Shown here: piece after piece, positions 16,664 through 24,631 of the stretch | Position numbering within the stretch: position 1 is the stretch's first letter | Layout of the letters: each line of letters begins with the position of its first letter | Assembly (NCBI RefSeq): GCF_001541225.1 | Contig: NZ_LMTS01000249.1 | Location: forward strand, 1 to 35,085 | Reading direction: 5' to 3' | Length of the DNA stretch: 35,085 nucleotides | DNA from: Variovorax sp. WDL1 | Lineage (GTDB): Bacteria; Pseudomonadota; Gammaproteobacteria; Burkholderiales; Burkholderiaceae_C | Notes under the pieces: model-generated | What the model was told of the DNA's origin: nothing | What the model saw: the letters and a program-made list of their open reading frames with translations, nothing else | The model's database searches: none | Program-made: the position numbers and the translations under genes

Positions 16664-17826
16664 ACCCGATGCTGCCGGCCTCCTTCACCCACCGCGGCAC
16701 GGCCACGCGCCTGGTCCTTCGCGAAGGCGCGATCGACGGCCTGCGCGCGGAGCTCGCAGAACTCGGCATCGCGCGGCCCCTGGTGCTGGGCGGTGCGCGC
16801 ATGCAGCGCTCCACGCTGTTCGCCCGTGTCATCGCCGCGCTGGAGGGCCTGCCGCATGTTCTGGCCGAGCCGGTACCCGCGCACTCCAGCGTGGGTCTGG
16901 TGGAGGGGCTGGCCGCACAATCGATCGCCAATGGCGTGGATGGCTTCATCGCCGTCGGCGGCGGAAGCGCTTCCGACACCGCCAAGGCGGTCGCCTTGCT
17001 GATGGCCGAAGGAGGCCGGCTCGCCAACCATGCGGTGCGCTTCACGCCGCCCGCTTCGCTGGTCGTGCCGCGCCTCTTGGCGCCCAAGCTGCCGATCGTC
17101 GCGATCCCGCAGACGGCCTCGGGCGCAGAGGTGACCGTCTCGCTCGGCGTGCGCGACGAGGACGGCGCCAAGCTCCTGTTCACGGACACGCAGCTCGCCG
17201 CCCGGCTGGTGCTGATCGATCCGCGTGCCAACCTCGAAATGCCCGCAGCGCTGATGTGCACCACCGGCATGAACGGCCTTGCCCACTGCATCGAGGGCCT
17301 TTATTCGAAGGAACGCTCGCCGTTGGCCGAAACCCTTGCACTCGACGCGATGGCGCGTTTCGCGCAGGCCTTGCCGGCCGTCCATCGCGCACCCGGAGAC
17401 GCCGGCGCCCGCGCGGCCCTGCTGTATGCCGCACACCTGTCCGGGCTGGTGCTGGTGAATGCCCGCACCTGCCTGCATCACGCGATCTGCCATGCCATCG
17501 GCGCGGTGACCGGCGCCGGCCACGGCGATGCCAATGCGGTGATGCTGCCGCACGCCGTCGCCTTCAATGCCGACGCCGCGGCCGAGCCGCTGGCGCGCGC
17601 TGCAGCGGCGCTGGGCGGCGGGGCATCCGCCGGCGCGCTGGTGCGCGCGCTGCACGAGCTGCAGTCCGCCATCGGCGTCCCGGCCCGGCTGCGCGATATC
17701 GGCGTGCCGCCAAAGGACCTCGACCGCATCGCCGCCAAGACGATGCGGGAGCGCGGCCTCTACTACAACCCCCGCCCGGTCGCCGGGGAGCGCGAGATCC
17801 GCGCGCTGCTCGACGCCGCGTACTGA
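16660..17826 (+). CDS. maleylacetate reductase-like Fe-type alcohol dehydrogenase
   Basis: A 388-residue NAD(P)H-dependent reductase of the iron-containing alcohol dehydrogenase family, closest in style to maleylacetate reductases, which turn maleylacetate into 3-oxoadipate at the end of (chloro)catechol and resorcinol pathways. The nucleotide loop is GGGSASDTAKA (about 100-110). Metal-site region histidines are in NGLAHCIEGLYS, HHAICHAIGAVTG and GHGDANAVMLPH. Translation is coupled to the upstream gene by a 4-base overlap. It is followed by a TauD/TfdA-type dioxygenase; the 2,4-D pathway also uses a TfdA and a maleylacetate reductase, but the ring-cleavage genes are missing here, so the substrate is open. 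Confidence 0.87.
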   Translation: MNPMLPASFTHRGTATRLVLREGAIDGLRAELAELGIARPLVLGGARMQRSTLFARVIAALEGLPHVLAEPVPAHSSVGLVEGLAAQSIANGVDGFIAVGGGSASDTAKAVALLMAEGGRLANHAVRFTPPASLVVPRLLAPKLPIVAIPQTASGAEVTVSLGVRDEDGAKLLFTDTQLAARLVLIDPRANLEMPAALMCTTGMNGLAHCIEGLYSKERSPLAETLALDAMARFAQALPAVHRAPGDAGARAALLYAAHLSGLVLVNARTCLHHAICHAIGAVTGAGHGDANAVMLPHAVAFNADAAAEPLARAAAALGGGASAGALVRALHELQSAIGVPARLRDIGVPPKDLDRIAAKTMRERGLYYNPRPVAGEREIRALLDAAY

Positions 17827-17872
17827 GCCGGCCAGCCACCGACCTGTCCCACCCACACAAGGAGTTCCACCC

Positions 17873-18793
17873 ATGACCATGCGCATCGTTCCCAGCGAAG
17901 CCACGCTCGGCGCCCGCGTCGAAGGTCTCGACCTTTCCCGCCCGCTCTCGGCCGAGGTCTTCGAGCAGCTGCTGCAGGCGCTCGGCCACCACGGCGTGCT
18001 CAGCTATCCGAAGCAGGAACTGAGCGCGGCGCAACTGCGCGACTTCTCGGCAAACTTCGGCCGGCTCGAAGTCAACGTCGCCGGTGCCTACCAGGAGCCC
18101 GGCATGCCCGAGGTCATGGTGCTCTCCAACATCGTTGAAAACGGCAAGCCGATCGGCATGTCCGACGCCGGGCAGGACTGGCACACCGACATGTCATACA
18201 ACAGCATGATCGCGTTCACCAACGTGCTCTACGGCATCAGGATTCCACATCGGGACGGTCGACCCCTGGGCAACACCGAGTTCTGCAACATGCACGCGGC
18301 CTACGAAGGCTTGCCCGACGAATGGAAGAAGCGGCTCGACGGCATGACGGTGCTGCACGACTTCGACAAGTTCTGGGAAATGATGCGGCGCGAGCGCGGC
18401 AGCACCCGCCCTCCGCTCACCCCCGCCCAACGCGCGGCCCGCCCGCCGGTGTCGCACCCGCTCTTCCTGCGCCACCCTATCACCGGCCGCCGCGTGCTGT
18501 ATGCGAATCCGGGCTATGCAGTGCGCATCAACGAGCTGGACCCGAAGGACAGCGACGAAGCGCTCGAGTTCCTCTTCGCACACCAGACGCGGCCCGAGTT
18601 CCGCTATGCGCATCGGTGGGCGACGGGCGACGTGCTCATGTGGGACAACATGGGCACCATCCACAACGCGATCCCCGACTACCGGCCCGACGAGCCGCGC
18701 CTCATCAAGCGCTGCCAGGTCATGGCAACGCGCTTCTTCCACGACGACGGCACGCCGCGCGAAGTGGCCCGCACGGAGCTCGAATCAGCATGA
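17873..18793 (+). CDS. TauD/TfdA-family 2-oxoglutarate dioxygenase
   Basis: A 306-residue Fe(II)/2-oxoglutarate-dependent dioxygenase. The iron ligands are visible as H104-x-D106 (QDWHTDMSY) and H264 (GTIHNAIPDY), with the 2-oxoglutarate-binding Arg shortly after (R276 or R280). Family members hydroxylate carbon next to a heteroatom and so release sulfite from taurine or split aryl ethers such as 2,4-D. The start ATG 17873 has a strong AAGGAG site. It overlaps the FMN oxidase start by four bases. In this operon it could make the first attack on the substrate; this is inference. Confidence 0.93.
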   Translation: MTMRIVPSEATLGARVEGLDLSRPLSAEVFEQLLQALGHHGVLSYPKQELSAAQLRDFSANFGRLEVNVAGAYQEPGMPEVMVLSNIVENGKPIGMSDAGQDWHTDMSYNSMIAFTNVLYGIRIPHRDGRPLGNTEFCNMHAAYEGLPDEWKKRLDGMTVLHDFDKFWEMMRRERGSTRPPLTPAQRAARPPVSHPLFLRHPITGRRVLYANPGYAVRINELDPKDSDEALEFLFAHQTRPEFRYAHRWATGDVLMWDNMGTIHNAIPDYRPDEPRLIKRCQVMATRFFHDDGTPREVARTELESA

Positions 18794-20037
18794 CCCTCGG
18801 GGTGGCCGCCTGCTATTCGATCGCCGACCTGCGCGAGCTGGCGCGGCGCCGGCTGCCGCGCGCGGTGTTCGATTTCTACGATGGCGGCGCCGAGGACGAG
18901 CGAACCCTCGCCGGCAACGCCCGAGCCTTCGGTCGATTGAACCTGGCACCGCGCGTGCTCGTCGATGTCGCCGCGGCCTCGTCCACCTGCACCCTGCTGG
19001 GCGCTCCCGCGGGCATGCCGGCCGCCATCGCCCCGACCGGCGCGGCCGGCTTCGGCTGCCGCGGCGCCGATCTCGCGCTCGCGCGCGCGGCCGCCAGGAT
19101 GGGCATGCCCTACACCTTGTCGAGCAGCGCCACCACGGCCATCGAAACCATCGCCGACAAGGCGCCCGGCCGGCTGTGGTTCCAGGCCTATGTGCTGCGC
19201 AACCGGGACTTCTTCTGGCAGCTGATCGAACGCGCCCGCCGGGCCGAGTACGAGGCCCTGGTCATCACCGTCGACCTGCCGGTCGGGGGCAAGCGCGAGC
19301 GCGATTTCCACAACCACTTCTCCATCCCGTTCCGCTTCACGCCGCGCAACGTGCTCGACTTCGCCTCGCGCCCGCGCTGGGCGGCCGACATGCTGCTGCG
19401 CGGCATGCCGGTCATGGAGAACCTGCGCGGCCTCGAAGCCACCGCCACCCACGCGAGCGCCATCGCCTCGTCTGTCGGCCGCAGCTACGACCCTTCCTTC
19501 GACTGGGCGCGCCTGGCAGAGGTGCGCGACCGCTGGCCCCGCAAGCTGATCGTCAAGGGCGTGAGCCGCGGCGACGATGCCCGGCGCCTCGCCACGATGG
19601 GTGTGGACGCGATCGTCGTGTCCAACCACGGCGGCCGGCAGCTCGATGGCGCCGTGCCCAGCCTGCTGGCGCTTCCCGAAGTGCTGCAGGGCACGGGCGG
19701 GCGCGTGCCGGTGCTGGTGGACGGCGGCATCCGGCGCGGCAGCGACATCGCGAAGGCGATCGCCCTCGGCGCGCAAGGCGTGCTGCTCGGCCGCGCAACC
19801 CTGTTCGGCGCGGTGGCTGCCGGCGATGCCGGCGCGCAGCGCGCCCTCGACATCCTGCACGACGAACTGATGCGCACGATGCGCCTGTGCGGCGCGCCGA
19901 CCGTGGCGCAGCTCTCGGCCGACCTCCTGCGGCCTGCCGAACCTGACGCCTCATGGCCTGCCGTGGCGGCAGCGCCGCCGCCGGCCCGCCATGTTGCGCA
20001 CCGCGCCCATCGAACACCCGACCTCGTGAACCCGTGA
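18790..20037 (+). CDS. FMN-dependent alpha-hydroxy-acid oxidase/dehydrogenase
   Basis: A 415-residue flavoprotein of the lactate dehydrogenase (LldD), glycolate oxidase and mandelate dehydrogenase family, which oxidises 2-hydroxy acids to 2-oxo acids. Visible are FDFYDGGAEDE near the start, PTGAAGF, the FMN-binding Lys of LIVKGV, the catalytic His at 280 in SNHGGRQLDG and the phosphate-binding DGGIRRGSDIAKA. The last 25 or so residues (Ala/Pro/His-rich) extend beyond the family and end inside an 8-base tandem repeat. It starts on the TauD stop (ATGA). A product of the upstream dioxygenase may be its substrate. Confidence 0.92.
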   Translation: MTLGVAACYSIADLRELARRRLPRAVFDFYDGGAEDERTLAGNARAFGRLNLAPRVLVDVAAASSTCTLLGAPAGMPAAIAPTGAAGFGCRGADLALARAAARMGMPYTLSSSATTAIETIADKAPGRLWFQAYVLRNRDFFWQLIERARRAEYEALVITVDLPVGGKRERDFHNHFSIPFRFTPRNVLDFASRPRWAADMLLRGMPVMENLRGLEATATHASAIASSVGRSYDPSFDWARLAEVRDRWPRKLIVKGVSRGDDARRLATMGVDAIVVSNHGGRQLDGAVPSLLALPEVLQGTGGRVPVLVDGGIRRGSDIAKAIALGAQGVLLGRATLFGAVAAGDAGAQRALDILHDELMRTMRLCGAPTVAQLSADLLRPAEPDASWPAVAAAPPPARHVAHRAHRTPDLVNP

Positions 20038-20056
20038 ACCCGTGAACCCGTGAACC
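20026..20056 (+). repeat. 8-bp tandem repeat at the oxidase/Bug gene junction
   Basis: GTGAACCC is repeated nearly four times (20026-20056) without error. The oxidase stop codon TGA (20035-20037) lies in the second unit. All three frames of the unit contain TGA, so a change in copy number would alter only the C-terminus by a few residues and the spacing to the next gene. Such short perfect repeats are prone to slippage. Confidence 0.8.
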
Positions 20057-20070
20057 GCAAAGGAAAGACC

Positions 20071-21063
20071 ATGAAGAGACATGCCACCCGCCGACTCGTG
20101 CTGATCACCGCTGCCCTGTGGGGCGCCGCCGGCCTCTCCACGCCCGCCCTCGCCCAGGGCGACTATCCGAACAAGCCGATCAAGGTCGTGGTCGGCTACA
20201 GCGCCGGTGGGCCCACCGACGTGCTGGCACGCGTGCTCGGGCAGGACATCGGCGCCGAACTCGGCCAACCTGTCGTGATCGAGAACAAGCCGGGTGTCAA
20301 CGGCAACATCGCGACCGAGTTCGTGCGGCAGGCGGCGCCCGACGGCTATACGCTGATCGTCAACACGATCTCGCACAACGTCAATCCGCTGCTGCAGCCC
20401 GATCGCATCAAGTACGACCCGGTCAAGGACTTCACGCCCGTCAGCATGGTCGCGGTGCTGCCGCAGCTCATCGTCGTGGCGGGCGATTCGCCGTACAAGA
20501 CGCTCGGCGACCTGGTGAAGAAGGCGCAGAGCGCGCCCAGCGCGGTCACCTATGGCACGGCCGGCGTGGGCGGCTCCGCGCACCTGGCGGCTGCGTTGCT
20601 GGAGCAGCGCAGCAACACCAAGATGAACCACATCCCGTTCAAGGGCAATGCGCCGGCGCTGACCGAGGTGATCGCAGGTCGCGTGGACTTCATGTTCTAT
20701 CCGATGGTCGGCGTGTCCGAGTTCGTCACCAGCGGCAAGGTCCGCATCCTGGCGGCGACGACAGCCAAGCGCCACCCCGACTACCCGCAGGTGCCCACCA
20801 CCGCCGAGCTCGGCTTCCCGGGCTTCGAGGACTACGCGCAGCCTATCGGCTTCATCGCGCCCGCGGGCCTGCCCGCTCCGATCGCCGCCAAGCTGGACGC
20901 CGCCATCGCCGCGACCTTGAACAAGCCCGCGATGCAGGCGAGGTTCAGGTCGCTGGGCGCCGAACTGAAGCATCTCGGCCCCGCCGAATACCGGGAGTGG
21001 CTGGGGCAGGACCGCGCGCGCTGGGCGCAACTGATCCGCAGCGCCAACATCAAGGCCGAATAG
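20071..21063 (+). CDS. Bug/TctC-family periplasmic solute-binding protein
   Basis: A 330-residue exported binding protein of the tripartite tricarboxylate transporter (Bug) family. The signal peptide is residues 1-28 (cleavage after PALA). The mature protein starts QGDYPNKPIKVVVGYSAGGPTD, the classic Bug opening, and has the IPFKGNAPALTEVIAGRVDFMF stretch. It binds carboxylates in the periplasm. No TctA/TctB membrane genes are near; orphan Bug genes are very common in Burkholderiales. ATG 20071 with AAAGGA upstream is preferred over GTG 20050 in the tandem repeat. Its place in the operon suggests it captures the substrate of the pathway. Confidence 0.95.
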   Translation: MKRHATRRLVLITAALWGAAGLSTPALAQGDYPNKPIKVVVGYSAGGPTDVLARVLGQDIGAELGQPVVIENKPGVNGNIATEFVRQAAPDGYTLIVNTISHNVNPLLQPDRIKYDPVKDFTPVSMVAVLPQLIVVAGDSPYKTLGDLVKKAQSAPSAVTYGTAGVGGSAHLAAALLEQRSNTKMNHIPFKGNAPALTEVIAGRVDFMFYPMVGVSEFVTSGKVRILAATTAKRHPDYPQVPTTAELGFPGFEDYAQPIGFIAPAGLPAPIAAKLDAAIAATLNKPAMQARFRSLGAELKHLGPAEYREWLGQDRARWAQLIRSANIKAE

Positions 21064-21077
21064 AACGGGAGCGACGG

Positions 21078-21875
21078 ATGAGGTGGGTCAATTTCTCTGT
21101 CCCCGGCGCCGCCAGCGCCTATGGGATCCTCGAGTCCGACGACTGCATCCGTGCAGTCTGCGGAAGTCCCTTCGGCGCCCACGAGCCGACCGGTGCGGTC
21201 CACGCGCTGGCCGATGTGAAGCTCGAAGTGCCGCTGATCCCGAGGACCTTCTATGCGGCCGGGCTCAACTATGTGAAGCACATCCGCGAGTACGCCGAGC
21301 AGACGGGCGAACGAATCGCGGAGCCCAGGCAGGCCGACATCGGCTACCGCGCGGTGAACGCACTCGTGGCGCATGACGAGGCGGTCGTCATTCCGCCGGA
21401 CGCCCAGCAGGTCGAGTACGAAGGCGAGCTGGTCGTGGTCATCGGCAAGCAGGCCAGGCACCTGAGCGAAGACGATGCCCTGTCGTGCGTGCTGGGCTAC
21501 ACCATCGGCAACGACGTGAGCGAGCGGCTGTGGCAGGCATCGGACCGCACCTTCTGGCGCTCCAAGAACACAGATACCTTCAAGCCGATGGGGCCGTGGA
21601 TCGAGACCGCGTTCGACCTGGACGCGGCCGAGACCACCGTGCGGCTCAACGGGGAGGTACGGACCCATTTCCGGACCGCCGACATGCTGTTCGGCATCCG
21701 CACCTTCATCAGCCGCATGACGCGCTACCTTACGCTCTACCCGGGCGACGTGATCTGGATGGGCACCGACGGCAAGTCGCCCCGGCTGAAGGCCGGCGAC
21801 GTGGTCGAGGTCGAGATCAGCGGCCTGGGCTGCCTGCGCAACCGGTTCGTGGCAGCGCAGGACCTGCCTCGTTAG
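21078..21875 (+). CDS. fumarylacetoacetate hydrolase-family protein
   Basis: A 265-residue metal-dependent enzyme of the FAH superfamily, which contains C-C hydrolases, decarboxylases and hydratases of aromatic breakdown products. The metal-binding acidic residues are in EYEGELVVVIG with a later Asp in GYTIGNDVSERLWQ, followed by KNTDTFKPMGPWI and GDVIWMGTDGKSP. It has a GGGAG-like ribosome site and starts 14 bases after the Bug gene, closing the operon. Likely role: hydrolysis or tautomerisation of a 2-oxo-acid intermediate. The exact reaction cannot be assigned. Confidence 0.92.
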   Translation: MRWVNFSVPGAASAYGILESDDCIRAVCGSPFGAHEPTGAVHALADVKLEVPLIPRTFYAAGLNYVKHIREYAEQTGERIAEPRQADIGYRAVNALVAHDEAVVIPPDAQQVEYEGELVVVIGKQARHLSEDDALSCVLGYTIGNDVSERLWQASDRTFWRSKNTDTFKPMGPWIETAFDLDAAETTVRLNGEVRTHFRTADMLFGIRTFISRMTRYLTLYPGDVIWMGTDGKSPRLKAGDVVEVEISGLGCLRNRFVAAQDLPR

Positions 21876-21940
21876 CTCGACGGGTCTGGCGCCCCGGCAG
21901 GCCCCGCGGAACTCGCGGCACAGCGGGAGCGCGCTGCAGC

Positions 21941-22924
21941 TTACTCGCGCGTGCGCACGACGACGTTGCCGACACGATCGCCGGTCTCCACCGCCTGGTG
22001 AGCGGCCACGATATCGGACAACGGGAATACTGCGCCGACGGCGTGCACGAGACTGCCCGCCTCCAGCAACGCACCGAGTTCCGCGATTGCGGCTTGGCGC
22101 TCCTGCGGCAGCAGGTCGTAGACCAGGAAGAAGCGCAGTTCCAGCGAGCTCCACAGGAGCGTCCGGATGTCGACGGGCACCTCGCCGCGCTGATTGGACC
22201 CGTAGCCGACATAGCGCCCGTGCGGCTTCAGCACGCCTTCCGGCAACAGGCGCGCCATGCTCGAGAAGTCCAGGTCAATGATGACATCGGCCCCGGACCC
22301 TGCCGTGAGTTCCTTGACGCGCTCGGCCAAAGCCTCCCGCTTGTAGTCGATCACGTGCGCCGCCCCGGCAGCGAGGGCATGGTCACGCCGTGCCGGAGAA
22401 CCCGCCGTCCCCAGCACGCGCGCCCCGCGCGCGCGGGCGAGTTGCGTCACGTAGTGCCCTACCGCGCTGCCTGCTCCGGTCACCAGCACGCAACGGCCTT
22501 GCAGATCGCCTGCGCAATGCACGGCGTGCAGCGCCGTCAGGGCGGGAATGCCCAGGCATGCCGCTGCGTCGAACCCAAGATCCGACGGCAACGGCACGGC
22601 TTGCCCCTGCGGCACGGCGATGTACTCCGCGGCCGTCCCCATCGGGCGCTTCCACTGCCCGTTCCAGATCCAGACGCGCTCGCCGACGCGCTCTGCCGGC
22701 ACCCCGGCGCCAACGTCGACGACGATGCCGGCACCGTCGCTGTGCGGAACGACGATCCCGGATTCAACGGGCCGGCCAGCCCGCGACTTCACGTCCGACG
22801 GGTTGACTCCTGAGGTATGGAGCTCGACGAGCACTTCCCCGGACTGCGGGGCCGGCATGGGGAGTTCGCCGACCACCAGGACCTCGTGGGCCGGACCGTT
22901 TTGCGAGTACCAGGCAGCTTTCAT
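21941..22924 (-). CDS. zinc-free MDR / quinone oxidoreductase-like protein
   Basis: A 327-residue NAD(P)H-dependent medium-chain reductase of the quinone oxidoreductase type. The GroES-like N-terminal half includes LHTSGVNPSDVKSRAG; the Rossmann half begins at VLVTGAGSAVGHYVTQLARARG. No structural zinc cysteine cluster is present. It probably reduces quinones or alpha,beta-unsaturated carbonyls in the cytoplasm. ATG 22924 is chosen because KAAWYSQNG is the usual family start; in-frame ATG 22933 and GTG 22945 are alternatives. It converges with the catabolic operon (65 bp between stops, no clear terminator). Confidence 0.9.
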   Translation of the reverse strand: MKAAWYSQNGPAHEVLVVGELPMPAPQSGEVLVELHTSGVNPSDVKSRAGRPVESGIVVPHSDGAGIVVDVGAGVPAERVGERVWIWNGQWKRPMGTAAEYIAVPQGQAVPLPSDLGFDAAACLGIPALTALHAVHCAGDLQGRCVLVTGAGSAVGHYVTQLARARGARVLGTAGSPARRDHALAAGAAHVIDYKREALAERVKELTAGSGADVIIDLDFSSMARLLPEGVLKPHGRYVGYGSNQRGEVPVDIRTLLWSSLELRFFLVYDLLPQERQAAIAELGALLEAGSLVHAVGAVFPLSDIVAAHQAVETGDRVGNVVVRTRE

Positions 22925-22994
22925 GCGACCCATTCTGCCGGTCACGGCGGGCCATTGCGTTCACGAATTCGAAATCGCGCCTTTCTTGAGCCGG

Positions 22995-23010
22995 ACCGCA
23001 GCCGAAGGCG
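22995..23010. repeat. fragment of a dispersed GC-rich repeat
   Basis: ACCGCAGCCGAAGGCG is identical to part of the 60-bp unit duplicated at the MFS gene start (33278-33293). It lies in the 103 bp between the MDR and ABM genes. Confidence 0.5.
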
Positions 23011-23027
23011 AAGCCCCCCAGTGAGCG

Positions 23028-23315
23028 CTAGGCGAGCCGGCTGTACGCGACGATCTCCGGCACCGCCGCGAGCAGCGGGCTCGCCGCGGCGAGCGCGGCG
23101 CCGACATGCAGCGTCTTCATGTGCGCCTCGGCGTCGGCCTTTTCCTTCCATTGCTCCACGGTCTGGAACACGTGGGGCGCCTCCGTCTGCTGGAAAAGCT
23201 CGTAGGCCATGCACCCGGGGTGCTGCCGCGACTTGACCACGAGGTCGAGGAGGAGGCCTTTCGCGAGTTCCGCGACCTCCGGTTTGACGGTGATGCGTGC
23301 GAGGACGTAGTGCAT
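23028..23315 (-). CDS. antibiotic biosynthesis monooxygenase (ABM)-domain protein
   Basis: A 95-residue single-domain protein of the ABM/YgiN dimeric alpha-beta barrel type. Typical are the start YVLARITVKPE and the segment SRQHPGCMAYELFQQ followed by FQTVEQWKEKADAEAHMKT. Relatives are quinol monooxygenases or small cofactor-free oxygenases. The quinone oxidoreductase-like gene lies 103 bp downstream on the same strand, which would fit a quinone redox role; this is inference. ATG 23315 has GGTGGAG at suitable distance. The longer frame upstream to 23399 has no family similarity. Confidence 0.85.
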   Translation of the reverse strand: MHYVLARITVKPEVAELAKGLLLDLVVKSRQHPGCMAYELFQQTEAPHVFQTVEQWKEKADAEAHMKTLHVGAALAAASPLLAAVPEIVAYSRLA

Positions 23316-23402
23316 GGCGGCTCCACCCAAAGTTGTTCTGGTGCGCATCTTGACGTGAAGGATGACTGAGCCGCAAGACGGCATCGCGCGCGCCGCCATC
23401 GC

Positions 23403-23533
23403 TCACCTGTGGTTCGAGACCATCCAGAGACTGTAGAGCCGCGTCGGTGCACCAAGGTCCTGCGCGAAAGCCATGTCGGCGATGGAGCGGCCGATTCGCC
23501 CGTTGCCATCCTCGAAGGGGTTCAGGGCAAGGC
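23403..23533 (-). pseudogene. Fic-domain remnant
   Basis: About 43 codons ending at a stop at 23403 encode LNPFEDGNGRIGRSIADMA and a following AQDLGAPTRLYS stretch. This is the active-site motif HPFxDGNGRxxR of Fic AMP-transferases with the catalytic His replaced by Asn. It looks like the end of a DUF4172-type Fic protein, where YSMSAQI usually follows; here it breaks off. Nothing of the rest of a Fic gene is found on either side. It is most likely a decayed gene fragment. Confidence 0.7.
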
Positions 23534-23578
23534 AGGGCTGTGCGCTACTACCTTTCCGTGCCGGGATGGCACGCCGGG

Positions 23579-24532
23579 CTAGGCATCCCCGGGCGGGGCA
23601 TCCTCGCCCCGCTGCGCCCCCTTCTTGCCGCGGCCCCGCGCCTCCTTCCTGGCCTGCCGCTGCGCATCCAGCAGCTGACCCGCGGCCAGCCACTGCACGA
23701 ACTCCTCGGGCGTCTCCAGCGTGATGCGCCCCAGGCTGCCGCCGCGGAACTCGTTCATCACGATCTCGGCCGCCTTCTGGCGGTTGACGCGGCCCTTGCC
23801 CAGCAGGGCGCCGCGCTGGCGGCCGATGGCCTCGAGCAGTTCGTCGTCGCCGAGGCCGGCGACCGCCTCCAGCCTGAAGCGCGCCTCGAGCAGCCCGACG
23901 TAGTGCCGCTTGAGGTAGCCCAGCAGCTCCAGCGCCACCAGTTCCTCGTCGAAGGCATTGCGGCCGATCGCGCCGCTGGCTGCGAGGTTGTAGCCGCTCT
24001 GCGCCACGATGATGCGCGGCCACAGCATGCCGGGCGTGTCCCAGAGGTAGAAGCCGTCGGCCAGCACGATGCGCTGCTCCAGCTTGGTGACGCCGGCCTC
24101 GTCGCCGGTCTTCGCCTTGCGGGTGCCGACGAGCGTGTTGATCAGCGTGGACTTTCCCACGTTGGGGATGCCGCAGATGAGCACTCGCATCGGCTTGGCC
24201 ATGCTGCCGCGCTGCGGCGCCAGCTCGCGGCAGGCGTCGACGAGCCGGCGCGCCGGCGCCGCCTGGCTGGCATCGAGGCCGATGGCGCGCGTCGCCGGCT
24301 GCGCGTTGTAGTGGGCCAGCCACAGCGCGGTGCGCTCGGGGTCGGCCAGGTCCTGCTTGTTGAGCACCTTGAGCCCCGGCTTGTGGCCGGTCAGCTCGGC
24401 CAGCATCGGGTTGGCGCTGGAACCGGGCAGGCGCGCATCGAGCAGCTCGATGACCACGTCGATCTCGGCGATGCGCTCGGCAATGGCCTTCCGGGTCAGG
24501 TGCATGTGGCCGGGGAACCACTGGATGGCCAT
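23579..24532 (-). CDS. ylqF: ribosome biogenesis GTPase YlqF/RbgA
   Basis: A 317-residue circularly permuted GTPase needed for late 50S subunit assembly in Bacillus. The motif order is G4 NKQD (58-61), then G1 GIPNVGKST (121-129) and G3 DTPG (165-168), which defines the YlqF/YawG class. The start MAIQWFPGHMHLTRKA is the family signature, which fixes ATG 24532 although the open frame runs upstream to 25600. The C-terminus is a Lys/Arg/Gly-rich tail, likely RNA-binding. Downstream, a 6-bp hairpin (CGTGCC with GGCACG, 23557-23573) could end transcription, although no T-tract follows. Confidence 0.95.
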   Translation of the reverse strand: MAIQWFPGHMHLTRKAIAERIAEIDVVIELLDARLPGSSANPMLAELTGHKPGLKVLNKQDLADPERTALWLAHYNAQPATRAIGLDASQAAPARRLVDACRELAPQRGSMAKPMRVLICGIPNVGKSTLINTLVGTRKAKTGDEAGVTKLEQRIVLADGFYLWDTPGMLWPRIIVAQSGYNLAASGAIGRNAFDEELVALELLGYLKRHYVGLLEARFRLEAVAGLGDDELLEAIGRQRGALLGKGRVNRQKAAEIVMNEFRGGSLGRITLETPEEFVQWLAAGQLLDAQRQARKEARGRGKKGAQRGEDAPPGDA

Positions 24533-24607
24533 CGGGGATTTCTTTCTTGCTCGGGATCGGGAGGCGGCGATTGTCGCCGGTGCCCGGATGGCTTGCTGGG
24601 GTACCCC

Positions 24608-24631
24608 CGCCTTCGGAGCGGCCGTGCGGCT
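24608..24631. repeat. copy of dispersed GC-rich repeat after the LytTR gene
   Basis: Read on the minus strand this is AGCCGCACGGCCGCTCCG followed by AAGGCG; it differs at one position from 33248-33271 in the MFS gene. It directly follows the stop codon of the LytTR gene, in the gap before ylqF. Confidence 0.6.
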
